The notes under the pieces were generated by a model. The model had not been told where the DNA came from. It searched no databases and saw nothing but the letters and a program-made list of their open reading frames with translations. DNA of 64,000 bases from Nonomuraea basaltis (GTDB taxonomy: Bacteria; Actinomycetota; Actinomycetes; Streptosporangiales; Streptosporangiaceae). Shown in pieces: positions 63,449 through 64,000 of this stretch. The stretch spans positions 1 through 64,000 of the forward strand of contig NZ_VCJS01000040.1 in assembly GCF_005893125.1 (NCBI RefSeq). The letters are read 5' to 3'. Position 1 is the first letter of the stretch; each line of letters begins with the position of its first letter. A program made the position numbers and the translations under genes.

Positions 63449-64000
63449 GGCTGCCACTTGATCTGCGCGAACCCGGGTTTGATCACGCCGTTGATCAGCG
63501 CCAGCCTCTCGTCGAAGGGGATGAAGCCGGACTTCATCGCGTTGACCGTGAACCACTGCAGGTCGTCCCAGCCATAGTCGAACGCCTCGACCAGCTTGGC
63601 GAACTCCAGCGACAGGCTCGTCCGGCTCATCAGCCGGTTGTCGGTGTTGACCGTGACCCGGAAGTAGAGCCGCCGCAGCAGCCCGATGGGGTGCTCGGCG
63701 ATGGACGCGGCGGCCCCGGTCTGCAGGTTGGACGTGGGGCACATCTCCAGCGGGATGCGCTTGTCCCGCACGTATGCGGCCAGCCGGCCCAGCTTGGCGG
63801 ACCCGTCGCCGGTCACGGTGATGTCGTCGATGATCCGCACACCGTGCCCGAGCCGGTCGGCGCCGCACCACTGGATGGCCTGCCAGATCGACGGCAGCCC
63901 GAACGCCTCGCCCGCGTGGATGGTGAAGTGGGAGTTTTCCCGCTGGAGGTATTCGAACGCGTCGAGATGCCTGGTGGGCGGGTATCCCGCCTCCGCCCCG
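63445..64000 (-). CDS. add: Adenosine deaminase, C-terminal part (runs off window)
   Basis: The last 184 codons of an adenosine deaminase are present; the N-terminal half with the HxH zinc motif lies beyond the right edge. Visible motifs are HFTIHAGEAFG with the third zinc His and the catalytic Glu region, ADRLGHGVRI, LEMCPTSNLQTGAA and FRVTVNTDNRLMS with the zinc Asp. It deaminates (deoxy)adenosine to inosine, feeding the nucleoside phosphorylase at 52877. The order PNP, phosphomutase, adenosine deaminase matches Rv3307-Rv3313c. Confidence 0.93.
   Translation of the reverse strand, partial: GAEAGYPPTRHLDAFEYLQRENSHFTIHAGEAFGLPSIWQAIQWCGADRLGHGVRIIDDITVTGDGSAKLGRLAAYVRDKRIPLEMCPTSNLQTGAAASIAEHPIGLLRRLYFRVTVNTDNRLMSRTSLSLEFAKLVEAFDYGWDDLQWFTVNAMKSGFIPFDERLALINGVIKPGFAQIKWQP

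Noticed and set aside
1..64000. tRNA, rRNA, integrase or phage genes
   Set aside because: I looked for T-loop (GGTTCGAATCC-like) motifs, conserved rRNA stretches and integrase/portal motifs on both strands and saw none.

Overview
The window is about 70% GC, with dense short-spaced genes, many GTG starts and actinobacterial families throughout: ESX/type VII secretion, MsiK-style ABC importers without their own ATPase, and a lpdA-PNP-phosphomutase-adenosine deaminase neighbourhood. It looks like chromosome of a non-streptomycete filamentous actinomycete, probably Streptosporangiales such as Nonomuraea; the genus is inference. No rRNA, tRNA, CRISPR array or intact insertion sequence was seen.

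Region 1 (about 1-12,000) is a type VII (ESX) secretion locus. It holds a fused three-ATPase EccC, a small WXG100-like protein, a helical protein fused to a lytic transglycosylase, a Pro/Ser/Thr-repeat protein with an ESX-like tail, a possible membrane protein and two YbaB-like proteins. On the opposite strand, beyond a perfect bidirectional terminator, are a WXG100 protein, a mycosin protease and a transmembrane protein with a kinase fold lacking the catalytic Asp. A second small ESX-flavoured set (YbaB-like, WXG-like, membrane protein with a possible degenerate peptidase domain) lies at 16.4-18.3 kb. Between them are an SDR oxidoreductase, an acyl-CoA carboxylase alpha subunit and a secreted/membrane protein with a Gly-rich tail.

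Region 2 (18.5-22.5 kb) holds small housekeeping and regulatory genes: SCO6745-like, CGNR zinc finger, SnoaL-like, TetR, GNAT and a glycolipid-binding-fold protein.

Region 3 (22.5-46.8 kb) reads as a xyloglucan (plant hemicellulose) utilisation locus. It has a secreted GH74 endo-xyloglucanase with CBM2, a secreted GH3 and a cytosolic GH3 beta-glucosidase that share an unusual insert, a cytosolic GH31 enzyme with the alpha-xylosidase motif, two separate sugar ABC importers without ATPase, a ROK repressor and a LacI repressor. A repeated TTAGTTTG...CCAA motif lies at the ROK/importer-1 promoter and twice at the GH31/importer-2 promoter, with a weaker copy before GH74, suggesting one regulon. 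A giant nSTAND ATPase/WD40 protein and a DoxX gene are embedded in this region.

Region 4 (46.9-64 kb) starts with a block matching the order known around M. tuberculosis Rv3303c-Rv3313c: LpdA-like reductase, GGCT-like protein, M20 peptidase, purine nucleoside phosphorylase, phosphohexomutase and, at the right edge, adenosine deaminase. It is interrupted by an MFS transporter/Lrp pair, a debris field with a truncated ATPase copy beside its intact paralogue, a GyrI-like/ECF sigma/MerR group, and a TetR-acyl-CoA synthetase-enoyl-CoA hydratase operon behind a perfect TetR palindrome.
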